The notes: a model not told the origin generated them from the sequence alone. Counted from the stretch's first letter, positions 8,627-17,733 are shown. The stretch is DNA of 64,000 nucleotides from Mariniphaga sp041687255 (GCA_041687255.1 JAWLCL010000020.1:4877-68876), one strand, 5' to 3'. Translations and numbers: made by a program.

Positions 8627-10114
8627 ATGCTAAACTCACCTACATTGGATACGTTAACAAATGAACCCAAAGCTATAACAGATATCTATCAGGAAAAAAA
8701 GCAGCGCCTAAAAGATTATTTTAATAAAGTAGCTGTCGAACGCATACAATATCGCAGGAGTAAGCGCTATTATTGGGACAGCATAACCGAATACATTGAT
8801 TTTTTTGTTCACCCTGAATCGACAGTACTTGAATTGGGATGTGGTACTGGCGAATTGCTGGCTAAAATTAGCGGAAAGGAAAAAACAGGCATCGATTTCA
8901 GTGAGAAGATGATTGAGGAAGCACAAAAGCAGTTTCCTGGAATTGAGTTCATTTGTTGTCCGGCGGAGGATTATCAGGTTGATAAAAAGTTTGATGTAGT
9001 TATACTTTCAAATCTTATCGGGTACCTGGTCGATATTCAGCAGGTTTTTGAACAATTGCACAAGGTCTGTCACAGCGAAACAAAAGTTATAGTTACTTAT
9101 TACAACCATTCATGGGAACCGCTTATTAAATTTGCAGAATTAATAGGCATAAAGAAAAAAGGTCCTGAACAGAGCTGGATTTCAAGAAAAGATTTATCAA
9201 ACTTACTTTATTTAGCGGGGTTTGAAACCTACAAGCAAAATTCATCGATGCTTTTTCCTTTTTATATCCCTTATTTATCCAGGTTTTTAAACAAGTTTGT
9301 ATCGCGGTTGCCTGTTTTCAACTGGTTTGCTTTAAATCAATACACATTTGCCCAACCTGAACCGGATATAAGTGAAGATGAGGCAGCACGTAAATATTCC
9401 ACTTCAGTATTAATCCCTGCACGTAATGAGAGCGGAAACATTGAAAATGCCATTCTAAGGATGCCTGAGTTCGGTAAGCACATCGAAATTATTTTTGTAG
9501 AAGGTAATTCAACAGATGATACATGGGAAAAGATTCAGGAAATCCAGCAGAAATATAAAGATGCCTTCGATATTAAAATATTGCAGCAACCGGGGAAGGG
9601 AAAAGGTGATGCCGTCAGGGCAGGATATGCTGTTGCTACCGGTGATATCCTGATGATTCTGGATGCTGATTTAACTGTGCCGCCCGAACAGTTACCTAAA
9701 TTTTATAATGCCATTACAACTGGCAAGGGTGGATTCATTAACGGCACCCGGTTAATTTATCCTATGGAGAAAAATGCCATGCGGTTTTTGAATACCTTAG
9801 GAAATAAATTCTTCAGCCATGCTTTTAGCTGGCTTCTCGAGCAACCCATTAAGGATACTTTATGCGGCACTAAGGTAATGTTCCGTAAAGATTACCTGAA
9901 ACTGGTGGCAAACCGGCAGTATTTTGGCAATTTCGATCCTTTTGGTGATTTTGACCTGCTGTTTGGGGCCTTCAAACTTAACCTTAAAATTATTGACATG
10001 CCTATCCGGTACCAGGAAAGGATATATGGCGACACTAACATTTCGCGGTTTAAGCATGGGGTGCTGTTATTAAAAATGTGGTGGTTTGCATTATTCAAAA
10101 TTAAATTTAAATAG
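8627..10114 (+). CDS. Methyltransferase-glycosyltransferase (GT2) fusion
   Basis: From the ATG at 8627 the protein has 495 residues. The N-terminal half is a class I SAM-dependent methyltransferase, with motif I LELGCGTGEL near residue 70 and a motif IV-like segment FDVVILSNL. The C-terminal half, from about residue 260, is a GT2 domain of the dolichol-phosphate-mannose synthase type: SVLIPARNESGN, a GKGKGDAVRAG loop, and the metal-binding DAD in LMILDADLTV. No C-terminal membrane helix is obvious. Fusion suggests a sugar or lipid that is both glycosylated and methylated in one pathway. The frame is also open upstream to a TTG at 8579, rejected because it overlaps the promoter box. A second methyltransferase gene follows after 14 bp, probably co-transcribed. 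Confidence 0.85.
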   Translation: MLNSPTLDTLTNEPKAITDIYQEKKQRLKDYFNKVAVERIQYRRSKRYYWDSITEYIDFFVHPESTVLELGCGTGELLAKISGKEKTGIDFSEKMIEEAQKQFPGIEFICCPAEDYQVDKKFDVVILSNLIGYLVDIQQVFEQLHKVCHSETKVIVTYYNHSWEPLIKFAELIGIKKKGPEQSWISRKDLSNLLYLAGFETYKQNSSMLFPFYIPYLSRFLNKFVSRLPVFNWFALNQYTFAQPEPDISEDEAARKYSTSVLIPARNESGNIENAILRMPEFGKHIEIIFVEGNSTDDTWEKIQEIQQKYKDAFDIKILQQPGKGKGDAVRAGYAVATGDILMILDADLTVPPEQLPKFYNAITTGKGGFINGTRLIYPMEKNAMRFLNTLGNKFFSHAFSWLLEQPIKDTLCGTKVMFRKDYLKLVANRQYFGNFDPFGDFDLLFGAFKLNLKIIDMPIRYQERIYGDTNISRFKHGVLLLKMWWFALFKIKFK

Positions 10115-10128
10115 CCAATCCGAAGTGT

Positions 10129-10890
10129 ATGCTTGATAATTTAAGGTACAAAATATCACATGATTTGGATTCTCCTGAAAGAACCATTCATCATAAGAAC
10201 ATAATCAGGAGTAAACCTTTTCTTAAAAAGCTGTATGAAGAATGGTACAGCATTTTCATCAAGCAGATGAATCATTTTCCTGATGGAAAGATTGTGGAAC
10301 TTGGTTCAGGTGGAGGCTTTTTAAAAGATATAGAACCTGCTGTTGTTTGTTCCGACGTGCTGGATTTACCCTCCAACGATTTAACATTTTCAGCTTTAGA
10401 TATGCCTTTCGCTGATGAGGAAATAAGTGCCTTGTTGATGATTGACACCTTCCATCATATTCCAGATGCTAAACTGTTTTTAAGTGAAGCAGCAAGGGTT
10501 TTGAAGAGAGGGGGGTACATTGTTATGATTGAGCCTGCAAATTCATTATGGGGGCGTTTCATTTACAAGAACTTTCATCATGAGCCTTTCGAACCGGAAG
10601 GGAAGTGGACCATCCCTGATTCAGGTCCGCTTAGCGGTGCAAATGGTGCGCTCCCGTGGATTGTTTTTGAACGTGATGTTCATCTTTTTAAATCTCAATT
10701 TCCAGAGTTTGTAACTGAGGAAATAAATTATCACACCCCCTTTCGCTATTTACTTAGCGGAGGGGTTTCCTTCAAGCAACTGGTACCTGGGTTTTCCTTC
10801 GGCTTTTTTAGTGCCCTTGACAGGATTGCCGCTTCGCTTTGGCCCCAGTTGTCAATGTTTGTTACAATTAAACTGAAAAAGAAGAACTAA
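10129..10890 (+). CDS. Class I SAM-dependent methyltransferase
   Basis: This 253-residue protein carries motif I as VELGSGGGFL, a short acidic loop after it (CSDVLDLP), and the typical Methyltransf_11 segment IDTFHHIPDAKLFLSEAARV followed by LKRGGYIVMIEP. It lies 14 bp after the methyltransferase-GT fusion and probably belongs to the same unit. The substrate is unknown; the context of polyprenyl-sugar transferases suggests a lipid or sugar acceptor, which is inference. Only 18 bp separate its stop from the stop of the convergent GT2 gene. Confidence 0.85.
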   Translation: MLDNLRYKISHDLDSPERTIHHKNIIRSKPFLKKLYEEWYSIFIKQMNHFPDGKIVELGSGGGFLKDIEPAVVCSDVLDLPSNDLTFSALDMPFADEEISALLMIDTFHHIPDAKLFLSEAARVLKRGGYIVMIEPANSLWGRFIYKNFHHEPFEPEGKWTIPDSGPLSGANGALPWIVFERDVHLFKSQFPEFVTEEINYHTPFRYLLSGGVSFKQLVPGFSFGFFSALDRIAASLWPQLSMFVTIKLKKKN

Positions 10891-10908
10891 TTTAGAATTC
10901 TGGTTTTG

Positions 10909-11655
10909 CTACCTTTTTTGAAAGATTTTGTGCTTTAACAGTTTCCACTTCTGAAGCCTGAATTGTATCGAAGTTTTTATAACACCTATCCCATATATGG
11001 TACTGTTTTTAAGATTAATGCTCGATGCATCATCGAAATATTTGGTGGGGCATGTGATTTCTGCAACCTCATAACCGGCGTAAATAATCTGGGCCAGCAT
11101 CTGGTTGTCGAATACAAAATTATCTGAGTTGGCATTGTAGTTTACCTTTTCAAGAATTTCGCGCGAGAAAGCCCGGTAACCTGTGTGGTATTCCGACAGC
11201 TTGGCATTCATCAAAATGTTCTGGAAGAAAGTCAGCCCGCGGTTGGCTACATATTTAATCAGCGGCATACCTCCTGCCAGGGCGCCTTTTCCAAGAATGC
11301 GAGAACCGAGAACAACATGGTAAAGACCTGAGGCAATTAGATGTGTCATTGATGGGATAAGCATAGGGGTGTACTGGTAATCGGGGTGAAGCATTACCAC
11401 GATATCGGCGCCAATATCAAGCGCCTTGTTGTAGCACGATTTCTGATTCCCGCCGTAACCGGTATTTTTTTCATGCACAATGATGTGCTTTATGCCCAGT
11501 TTCCGGCCTGCTTCCACTGTGTCGTCCTTGCTTAAATCATCAACCAGGATGACATCATCAACAATTGAAAAATCAATTTCCTTATACGTTTTTTCGATGG
11601 TTTTGGAAGCATTGTATGCCGGAAGCACCACCACCACTTTCTTTCCGTTAATCAT
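10909..11655 (-). CDS. GT2 family glycosyltransferase, DPM-synthase-like
   Basis: The frame is open from 11820, but the first 55 codons do not look like a GT2 N-terminus. Homology-like sequence starts at the ATG at 11655 (MINGKKVVVVLPAYNASKTI), giving 248 residues. A promoter-like pair just upstream (11677-11705) supports this start. Visible motifs are VVVVLPAYNAS, VILVDDLSKDDT, the metal-site region VVMLHPDYQYTP (DPDYQ-like) and a GYRAFSREIL acceptor loop. Family members move sugars from nucleotide-sugars to polyprenyl phosphate, producing donors for enzymes such as the GT39-like proteins at the left end. The HPD where DAD is usual is a subfamily feature rather than clear decay. Confidence 0.85.
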   Translation of the reverse strand: MINGKKVVVVLPAYNASKTIEKTYKEIDFSIVDDVILVDDLSKDDTVEAGRKLGIKHIIVHEKNTGYGGNQKSCYNKALDIGADIVVMLHPDYQYTPMLIPSMTHLIASGLYHVVLGSRILGKGALAGGMPLIKYVANRGLTFFQNILMNAKLSEYHTGYRAFSREILEKVNYNANSDNFVFDNQMLAQIIYAGYEVAEITCPTKYFDDASSINLKNSTIYGIGVIKTSIQFRLQKWKLLKHKIFQKR

Positions 11656-11676
11656 CAGGTCTTTATTTTTGGAGGG

Positions 11677-11705
11677 TAAAAATAGAAAGAAATCCCCAGA
11701 ACAAA
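11677..11705 (-). promoter_or_regulatory. Promoter-like TTTG/TATTTTTA pair for the GT2 gene
   Basis: On the minus strand TTTG (11702-11705) is followed after 17 bp by TATTTTTA (11677-11684), a one-mismatch fit to TAnnTTTG. It lies about 22 bp before the ATG at 11655 and decides that start over the upstream ATG at 11820. Confidence 0.5.
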
Positions 11706-12074
11706 GGATTGTTTGAGCCGGAAATATTATTAAAAATGCTGTTGTAGCACGAATCATTTGCAGCATTTTTTGTAGGGCAATAATAAATTTAACTGTGCTT
11801 GAAAAAATGCATAAACCCATTATGTTTTTTTTTGCTGCTGACGCCGTTTTTTTTGAAGTTTTTATATGTAGGTAGTTGAGTATGCAGATATTTGTCTTTT
11901 TGTGTTTTATTTGATTGATTTAAAATGTTTTGCGTGTTTGTTTAGCGTTTGTTAAAACCCTAAAATATATTTCGGTGATATTTTATTTAAAATACTACTT
12001 AAAATCATTTTTATTTAATCATAAGTTCTATAACTTTATGTTTTTATATTAATCATAAGTTTAATAATAATATC
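11706..12074. other. AT-rich divergent region with a 13-bp direct repeat
   Basis: This gap contains the direct repeat TTAATCATAAGTT at 12015-12027 and 12049-12061 (34-bp period), flanking a -7-like TAACTTTA at 12031-12038. The second copy ends 13 bp before the flavoprotein start. The arrangement suggests an operator pair around a promoter, by inference only. No gene is visible in the rest. Confidence 0.5.
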
Positions 12075-13442
12075 ATGGAAAGTTCAATTATACAAACAGA
12101 TGTGCTGGTCATTGGAAGCAGTGCTGCCGGATTGGTATGCGCATTGACAGGAAAAAGGGTATACCCCGCGAAAAAGTTTACAGTAGCGACCAGGTTTCCT
12201 AAAACCTTAATCCCTTGTGGGATTCCATATATTTTTGGTTCGGTAGGATCTTCTGATAAAGATATTTTGCCTGCCGACAAGATGTTTGAGGCCAGTAATA
12301 TTGATATGGTGGTTGATGAGGCTGAATCCATTCAACTGGAAGAAAAAACTGTTAGGTTTAAATCGGGGAAGGTAATTGCCTACAATAAGCTGGTTATCGG
12401 CACCGGCTCTTTGCCAATACATCCCACCTGGTTAACGGGGGCAGACCTTGAAAATGTATTTACAGTGCCTAAAAGCAAGGAATACCTTGATGCCATGCAT
12501 GAAAAGCTGATGAAATTCAGAAAAATTGCCGTTATAGGTGCCGGTTTTATTGGTGTTGAACTTGCCGATGAACTAAAAAAAGACGGTAAGGAGGTTACTC
12601 TTATCGAAAAACTTCCCAGGATACTTGGATTGGCCTTTGATGGTGATGTTTCAGAAAGGGCAGAGGAGTTGTTAAGAGGTCGTGGAGTAAATTTGATGAC
12701 AGGTACATTGGTTTCGGAGATTACCGGCAACGGCAAGGCGGATGGTGTTCTTTTTGAAAAAGGGGAGAAACTTGAAGCCGATGCTGTTATATTGGCTTTA
12801 GGCTACGAACCGAATTCAAAGCTGGCTGCGGATGCCGGATTACCCGTCAGTGACAAGGGGTTCATTAAAGTGGATGATTATATGCGGACTCCCTATGCCG
12901 ATGTGTTCGCTGTGGGTGACTGTGCCGAAAAACGTGATTTTATTACCCGTAAACCTTCTCCTGTCATGCTGGCTTCAACTGCATGTGCCGAAGCGCGCAT
13001 AGCGGGGATGAACCTGTTTAAGCTGTCGGCAATAAAAACCTTCATAGGCACCATTTCCATTTTTTCCACTGCAATTGGCAATACAGGGTTCGGTGTTGCC
13101 GGAATTACCGAAGCTCAGGCAGAGGCAGAAAATTTTGATTACATAACAGGCACATTCGAAGGCATCGACCGGCATCCCGGAACACTGGCCGATACGCATA
13201 AACAATACGTAAAACTGGTTGTCGGACGTGAATCGGGCGTAATCCTTGGTGGTGAAGTGTATGGAGGCCTGTCGGCAGGTGAACTTACCAACACACTTGG
13301 CATCATCGTTCAGAACCGTATGACATTGAATTCACTGCTTACTGCCCAGTTTGGAACACATCCCCTGCTCACCGCCTCTCCGGCAGGTTATCCCCTGGTG
13401 AAAGCAGCCGAAAGCGCAGCAGGAAAGGTGATGTTTAAGTAG
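12075..13442 (+). CDS. FAD-dependent pyridine nucleotide-disulfide oxidoreductase, CoA-disulfide-reductase/NADH-oxidase type
   Basis: This 455-residue protein has an FAD-binding Rossmann motif VLVIGSSAAGLVCAL at residues 11-25, the NAD(P)-binding motif IAVIGAGFIGVELADEL near 151-167, the FAD-ribose motif DVFAVGDCAE near 276-285 and a C-terminal dimerisation domain. The single redox cysteine of the class is present in TLIPCGIPY, near residue 50. The family reduces CoA disulfides, persulfides, polysulfide or O2 with NAD(P)H; sequence alone does not choose between them. It is monocistronic and convergent with the PiT transporter gene. A sulfur-related role would fit the sulfate-releasing genes elsewhere in the window, but that link is speculative. 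Confidence 0.85.
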   Translation: MESSIIQTDVLVIGSSAAGLVCALTGKRVYPAKKFTVATRFPKTLIPCGIPYIFGSVGSSDKDILPADKMFEASNIDMVVDEAESIQLEEKTVRFKSGKVIAYNKLVIGTGSLPIHPTWLTGADLENVFTVPKSKEYLDAMHEKLMKFRKIAVIGAGFIGVELADELKKDGKEVTLIEKLPRILGLAFDGDVSERAEELLRGRGVNLMTGTLVSEITGNGKADGVLFEKGEKLEADAVILALGYEPNSKLAADAGLPVSDKGFIKVDDYMRTPYADVFAVGDCAEKRDFITRKPSPVMLASTACAEARIAGMNLFKLSAIKTFIGTISIFSTAIGNTGFGVAGITEAQAEAENFDYITGTFEGIDRHPGTLADTHKQYVKLVVGRESGVILGGEVYGGLSAGELTNTLGIIVQNRMTLNSLLTAQFGTHPLLTASPAGYPLVKAAESAAGKVMFK

Positions 13443-13556
13443 ATTTGAAGAGCTGAATTTTGTTGCTGTACTTTTCAGTTGGCCGGTATATGTTTTTCCC
13501 TGCCGGTACGATGGTATGGCAACAAAATTTTAGTTTCAGAAATGGAGTTCTGCGTG

Positions 13557-14597
13557 CTACAGGTATTCATATACATCGGCCAAATAAATCAGCAGCAGCG
13601 ACAGAAAAAAAGCAATGAGCGGAGCAATTATCCACATCAGGAAGAATTTCTTTACTTCCGTCTTTTTAAAAATGTTTTTAGGACCCAGCTTTGCAACCCC
13701 TATACCCAGGATGGCTGCCACATTTAACTGAACCAGTGAGGTTGGTATGCCTTTGGTCACTGAAGCCAGAAGCAGCAGACTGGCAGAAACAAAGGCAATG
13801 ATGACCGCTTCAAACTTCCCGAAAAGCACAATTTCCTTACCTGTATTTTGTACAATCTTATGTCCGAACAAGGAACTTCCGATACCAAAGCTGGGGGCAA
13901 CAATTAAAGTTGAAAGGATCATAATCAGAACGAAATTCCTTTCGAGCGGGAGGTTCAATTCATTGGCTGTCATGGCTGCTATTGGACCTGCGGCATTGGC
14001 CACATTGTTCGCCCCTATTGAAAATGCGACATATAGCGACATTAGCAGTATGATGCCATCCCACACCGGTTTCAGATTGATGTTTTTTGCCCTCGACATT
14101 GTCAGTCCTCTGCGGCGCATAGGCCGGTAAATGTACTTACCCGCCAAATAGCTTATGATGTAGGAGACCACCGGTAGTATGAACCAGGCGGGTATGATTT
14201 CAGTAAAGAGTTTCTGCGAATTGAATTCATTGAAGTAAAGAGCCGGTGCTACAACAGCGAGAACGGTTGCCTGGCTGGTAGACTGAGGGATACCGGCCAG
14301 ATTGGAAATAAGCAGCGCTACGGCCACCGAAAACAAGATTATAGAGGTCACTGTAAACGTCATGCGGTCGGGTTCCAGCAGGTCTTGTCCCATTGTAGTG
14401 GCAGTACCCCTGCCGGCAATTATTGCACCCAGGAATACCATAATGCCAAACAACCCCGGGATGAGGCTTTTTCGTATCACATTTGCCCCGTAAGCCGCTG
14501 AAAAAGCCGGCGCCGTTCCACTTCCGCCCATAGTAATGGCGAGCAGCATTGCTGTAATAAAGGGGATTAAAAGGTGATTGAATAATGGCGACACCAT
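13557..14597 (-). CDS. PiT-family anion permease (phosphate or sulfate)
   Basis: This 346-residue protein has about ten hydrophobic segments and the inverted two-repeat structure of PiT permeases. The second-repeat signature reads GANNVANAAGP (about residues 188-198), close to the canonical GANDVANxxGP. The first-repeat signature is degenerate: GGSGTAPAFSAAYGANVI with no GAND. Proteins of the family move inorganic phosphate with Na+ or H+, and a branch (CysP) moves sulfate. The altered first motif leaves the ion uncertain. The gene is single, convergent with the flavoprotein gene and divergent from the NmrA-like gene. Confidence 0.85.
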   Translation of the reverse strand: MVSPLFNHLLIPFITAMLLAITMGGSGTAPAFSAAYGANVIRKSLIPGLFGIMVFLGAIIAGRGTATTMGQDLLEPDRMTFTVTSIILFSVAVALLISNLAGIPQSTSQATVLAVVAPALYFNEFNSQKLFTEIIPAWFILPVVSYIISYLAGKYIYRPMRRRGLTMSRAKNINLKPVWDGIILLMSLYVAFSIGANNVANAAGPIAAMTANELNLPLERNFVLIMILSTLIVAPSFGIGSSLFGHKIVQNTGKEIVLFGKFEAVIIAFVSASLLLLASVTKGIPTSLVQLNVAAILGIGVAKLGPKNIFKKTEVKKFFLMWIIAPLIAFFLSLLLIYLADVYEYL

Positions 14598-14888
14598 TGG
14601 TTCATCAAAAGATTACGTGTGGAAAAACTACATGCAAATGTAGATTAAAATTGAATTCGTTATTTGAATTACTTATAATTAATGGTCTTGAACGAATTGC
14701 CTGTTTTCCTTGTTAACAATGTTTTAAGTGAATAAGCAATCAGGCAGAATGAATAATTTGTTCTTTAGATGTATACTTTGAGCCGGTTTTTAGTTAAAGC
14801 TTTGTGCATTAATAACCGGCAGGTCGAATTTGAAAAGAATAAATTTCAGGCAGGCCCATAAAATAAAGGACAATAAATATCCTGTGTT

Positions 14889-15761
14889 ATGCAAAAGGTA
14901 TTGATAGCAGGTGCTTCCGGATCTCTTGGATTTGAGGTGTTGAAGAAACTATGGCAGAAGAAGGTTCCGGTGCGGGCCCTGGTACGTTCGCAAGAGAGCG
15001 CCAAACGGGTGGGGGAGTACTGTAGTAATGTGATTGTTGCCGATGCCCGGAATCCTTCTGAGCTTGAGCAGGCTTTTGAAGGCATTGATGTGGTGTTCTC
15101 TGCTGTAGGACGCAGTGTAAGTCTGTTCAGCGAAGGTGGTTCTTTTGAAGCTATCGACTATGAGATAAATAAAAACCTGGTTGATGGTGCAGCCAATGCC
15201 GGTATCAAACGTTTTGTTTATATTTCCATTGAAGGGGCGGATAAGGCTTCTGATTTAAAAATGGGAAGTGTGCATAAGAGGGTTGAAGACCTGTTGGCGC
15301 AGAAACAGATGAATCGTACAATTATTCGCCCGGTTGGTTTTTTTTCAGGCTTAAATGATTTGTTGATAATGGGTAAAAAAGGGATTATACCCGTTCCCGG
15401 TAAGGGGGAATATAAAACCAATCCCATTCACCAGGAAGATTTGGCGCAGGTGGTGGTTGACAATCTTTTTGACGGGCCGCAGCTGATGTCGGCAGGAGGG
15501 CCTGAGATCTACAGCCGTATGGAAATAGCACAGATGGTAAGCCAAAAAACAAAGGGTAAAATAGTTATTGTTCCGCGCCTGGTTATCGGACCCGGATTGC
15601 TGTTCCTGAAGTTTGTGGATGATGATGTACAAGATAAACTCGATTATTTTAACTATGTTTCGACGAACGATATGGTTGCCCCTTCCTTTGGGCGTAATTC
15701 ATTGAAAGACTATATTATGAATTTCGATTTAAATCAGTTGCCCAATGTCAGATTATTATGA
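14889..15761 (+). CDS. NmrA-like / atypical SDR NAD(P)-binding protein
   Basis: This 290-residue protein begins with the dinucleotide-binding motif VLIAGASGSLGFEVLKKL, followed by RALVRS at the end of beta2, which favours NADP(H). IDVVFSAVGR and a YISIEGADK segment match atypical SDRs of the NmrA/complex-I-assembly type, which often lack the YxxxK catalytic pair. Function is unknown. Its last 17 bp overlap the start of the next gene, so translation of the two is probably coupled. Confidence 0.82.
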   Translation: MQKVLIAGASGSLGFEVLKKLWQKKVPVRALVRSQESAKRVGEYCSNVIVADARNPSELEQAFEGIDVVFSAVGRSVSLFSEGGSFEAIDYEINKNLVDGAANAGIKRFVYISIEGADKASDLKMGSVHKRVEDLLAQKQMNRTIIRPVGFFSGLNDLLIMGKKGIIPVPGKGEYKTNPIHQEDLAQVVVDNLFDGPQLMSAGGPEIYSRMEIAQMVSQKTKGKIVIVPRLVIGPGLLFLKFVDDDVQDKLDYFNYVSTNDMVAPSFGRNSLKDYIMNFDLNQLPNVRLL

Positions 15762-17175
15762 TGCCATTATAACAGGAAGCGGACCCAATGGGCTGGCAGC
15801 TGCTGTTTTTCTTCAGCAGAAAGGGTTGAAAACAGCTGTTTTTGAACAGGCCGGTAACATGGGCGGCGCTACTAAGACTCAGGAACTGACCCTTCCCGGG
15901 TTTAAGCATGATTTGGGTTCAGCCATACACCCTCTGTGTTACGATTCACCTTTTTTTAAAACACTGCCGCTTGAAGAATACGGATTATCATGGATTCATC
16001 CTGAGGTTCCCTATGCCCATCCTTTTTCGAACGACAGCGCATATGCCTGTTTTCAAAGCATTGAAGAAACAGCCCAACAGCTGGGGACCGACCGGGAAAA
16101 CTATATAAGCCTGTTCAACCGGCTCGTTAACGACTGGCCTCACATTGCTGAAAACATTCTGGGGCCCCTCACTTTTCCAAAACATCCTGTAAAAATGGGC
16201 CGCTTTGGCCTGCAGGCCCTATTGCCGGCACGGGCCTTTGCAAACAGGTATTTTAAAGAGGACAGGACCAAATTGCTTTTCTACGGTGCAGCCGCCCATT
16301 CTACTTTGCCGCTGACCAACCTGGCCACTGCATCCTTTGGATTGGTGCTGAACATCCTGGGGCATAAAGTGGGCTGGCCCTTTCCAAAAGGGGGAGCAGG
16401 AAAAATTATTGAAGCCCTTACCGGTTATTATGAACATCTGGGTGGTGAACTCTTCCTTAATTACCGGGTAAACGATATCCGGGAGTTGCCTAAAGCATCT
16501 GCCTACCTGTTTGATGTTACGCCGAAGCAGTTGCTTGAAATTAAAGGCACCCGTTTTTCTTCTTTATACCGGAAACGGCTTTCCCGGTACAGTTATGGAG
16601 CAGGCGTTTTTAAAATTGACTGGGCGCTTTCCGATCCCATACCCTTTAAAAGCGAAATATGCCGTAAGGCCGGAACCGTCCATCTGGGGTTTTCTACGTG
16701 TGAAATAGAAAACTCCGAAGCGCTGGTGCATAAAGAGAGGATTGCCGAATCTCCCTATGTCCTGGTTGCCCAACATACGGTTTTTGACGATAGCCGGGCA
16801 CCGGAGGGGAAACACACCGGATGGGCCTATTGTCATGTACCCAACGGCAGCGTGCAGGATATGACGGAAGCTGTGGAAAACCAGGTTGAAAAAGTAGCGC
16901 CCGGATTTAAAGCTTGCATTCTTCACCGGACCACCCACAACACCATGCAAATGGAGGCTATAAATCCCAACCTCGTGGGAGGTGATATTAACGGCGGGAA
17001 ACAGGACATAACACAGCTTTTTACCCGGCCTGTGGCCCGCATTTCGCCCTATTCAACTCCTGATGAGAGGGTGTACATCTGTTCGTCATCTACTCCGCCC
17101 GGGGGTGGGGTGCACGGTATGTGCGGCTACAATGCTGCCCTGAAGGTATGGAAGGATCATTTTGAGGGGAAGTAG
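15745..17175 (+). CDS. Phytoene-desaturase-like FAD oxidoreductase (PYROXD2-like)
   Basis: This 476-residue flavoprotein has the N-terminal FAD motif AIITGSGPNGLAAAVFL and the associated EQAGNMGGATKTQEL. A C-terminal GGG-rich segment near 463-470 (PPGGGVHGMCGYNA) is the usual second FAD contact of carotenoid desaturase and amine-oxidase-like proteins. It overlaps the NmrA-like gene by 17 bp, suggesting that the two catalyse linked redox steps. No crt genes are nearby, so carotenoid synthesis is not supported, and the PYROXD2-like branch has no firm substrate. Confidence 0.82.
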   Translation: MSDYYDAIITGSGPNGLAAAVFLQQKGLKTAVFEQAGNMGGATKTQELTLPGFKHDLGSAIHPLCYDSPFFKTLPLEEYGLSWIHPEVPYAHPFSNDSAYACFQSIEETAQQLGTDRENYISLFNRLVNDWPHIAENILGPLTFPKHPVKMGRFGLQALLPARAFANRYFKEDRTKLLFYGAAAHSTLPLTNLATASFGLVLNILGHKVGWPFPKGGAGKIIEALTGYYEHLGGELFLNYRVNDIRELPKASAYLFDVTPKQLLEIKGTRFSSLYRKRLSRYSYGAGVFKIDWALSDPIPFKSEICRKAGTVHLGFSTCEIENSEALVHKERIAESPYVLVAQHTVFDDSRAPEGKHTGWAYCHVPNGSVQDMTEAVENQVEKVAPGFKACILHRTTHNTMQMEAINPNLVGGDINGGKQDITQLFTRPVARISPYSTPDERVYICSSSTPPGGGVHGMCGYNAALKVWKDHFEGK

Positions 17176-17273
17176 TAATTCAGTGGTTATAAATATATTT
17201 ATCAAAAATGAAGGCATTAACCAAGCCTTGACATTTCCGGTGTTATGGAGTTTTCAGGTATGATGTAGTTTAT

Positions 17274-17364
17274 AAGTTGCCCTTTCAGGGCGCAGAAGAA
17301 ATCATGATCCTTTTCTTATCCGGGGCGCTGCCACCGGGCTGAATTAAACCAGGCTTTCAGCCTG
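17274..17364 (+). repeat. REP-like intergenic repeat, copy 1
   Basis: This element begins AAGTTGCCCTTTCAGGGCG, continues with CCGGGGCGCTGCCACCGGG and ends with the hairpin CAGGCTTTCAGCCTG. A second copy of the same layout lies in inverted orientation at 17479-17567. Short GC-rich palindromic modules of this kind are typical of REP elements mobilised by RAYT-type transposases; no transposase gene is in the window. Confidence 0.65.
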
Positions 17365-17478
17365 AAGAGGAAGGTACATGAATTAGCCTCCGGCAGAATT
17401 GTTCTGCACCACCATCTTTAAACCTGAAATGTTTATTTATAAAAGATCGGATTATTACCAAAAAAGTATTTTTATGCA

Positions 17479-17567
17479 CCCCCTAAAAGGGCATTTTATT
17501 TCAGCCCAGGGCAGCATCCCGGGTTTATAAGGGCACGTTTTGACAGGCGCCCTGAAAGGGGCAGCTT
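17479..17567 (-). repeat. REP-like intergenic repeat, copy 2 (inverted)
   Basis: Read on the minus strand this is AAGCTGCCCCTTTCAGGGCG, then CCCGGGATGCTGCCCTGGG, GGCTGAAATAAA and a terminal CCCTTTTAGGG hairpin. It matches copy 1 in order, though with substitutions. Together they form an inverted pair separated by about 115 bp, as in bacterial BIME-like arrangements. Confidence 0.62.
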
Positions 17568-17619
17568 AATACAGTTGCATTTATTGAAGGGCTGGTGACC
17601 TGGTGAGGTTCTGAAAAAG

Positions 17620-17669
17620 AAAAGTCCGCTTCTTTACCGAATTTTCAATGGTCAAAGAAACGGACTTTT
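17620..17669 (-). terminator. Rho-independent terminator of the GH92 gene
   Basis: AAAAGTCCGCTTCTTT (17620-17635) pairs with AAAGAAACGGACTTTT (17654-17669). On the minus strand it is followed by a CTTTTTC tract and lies 65 bp after the GH92 stop. The stem has one mismatch. Confidence 0.7.
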
Positions 17670-17733
17670 GTATTTTATTAAATCCATGCAGAATATTCCA
17701 GAGCTACAGGATATTTGTACTTGTTAGAAAAGA

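Noticed and set aside
11656..11820. 55-codon N-terminal extension of the GT2 gene
   Set aside because: It is not like a GT2 N-terminus and precedes a promoter pair that sits before the ATG at 11655.
13479..13727. 82-codon frame overlapping the PiT gene end
   Set aside because: It mostly lies on the opposite strand of the transporter's last helices and its content is low-complexity polar.
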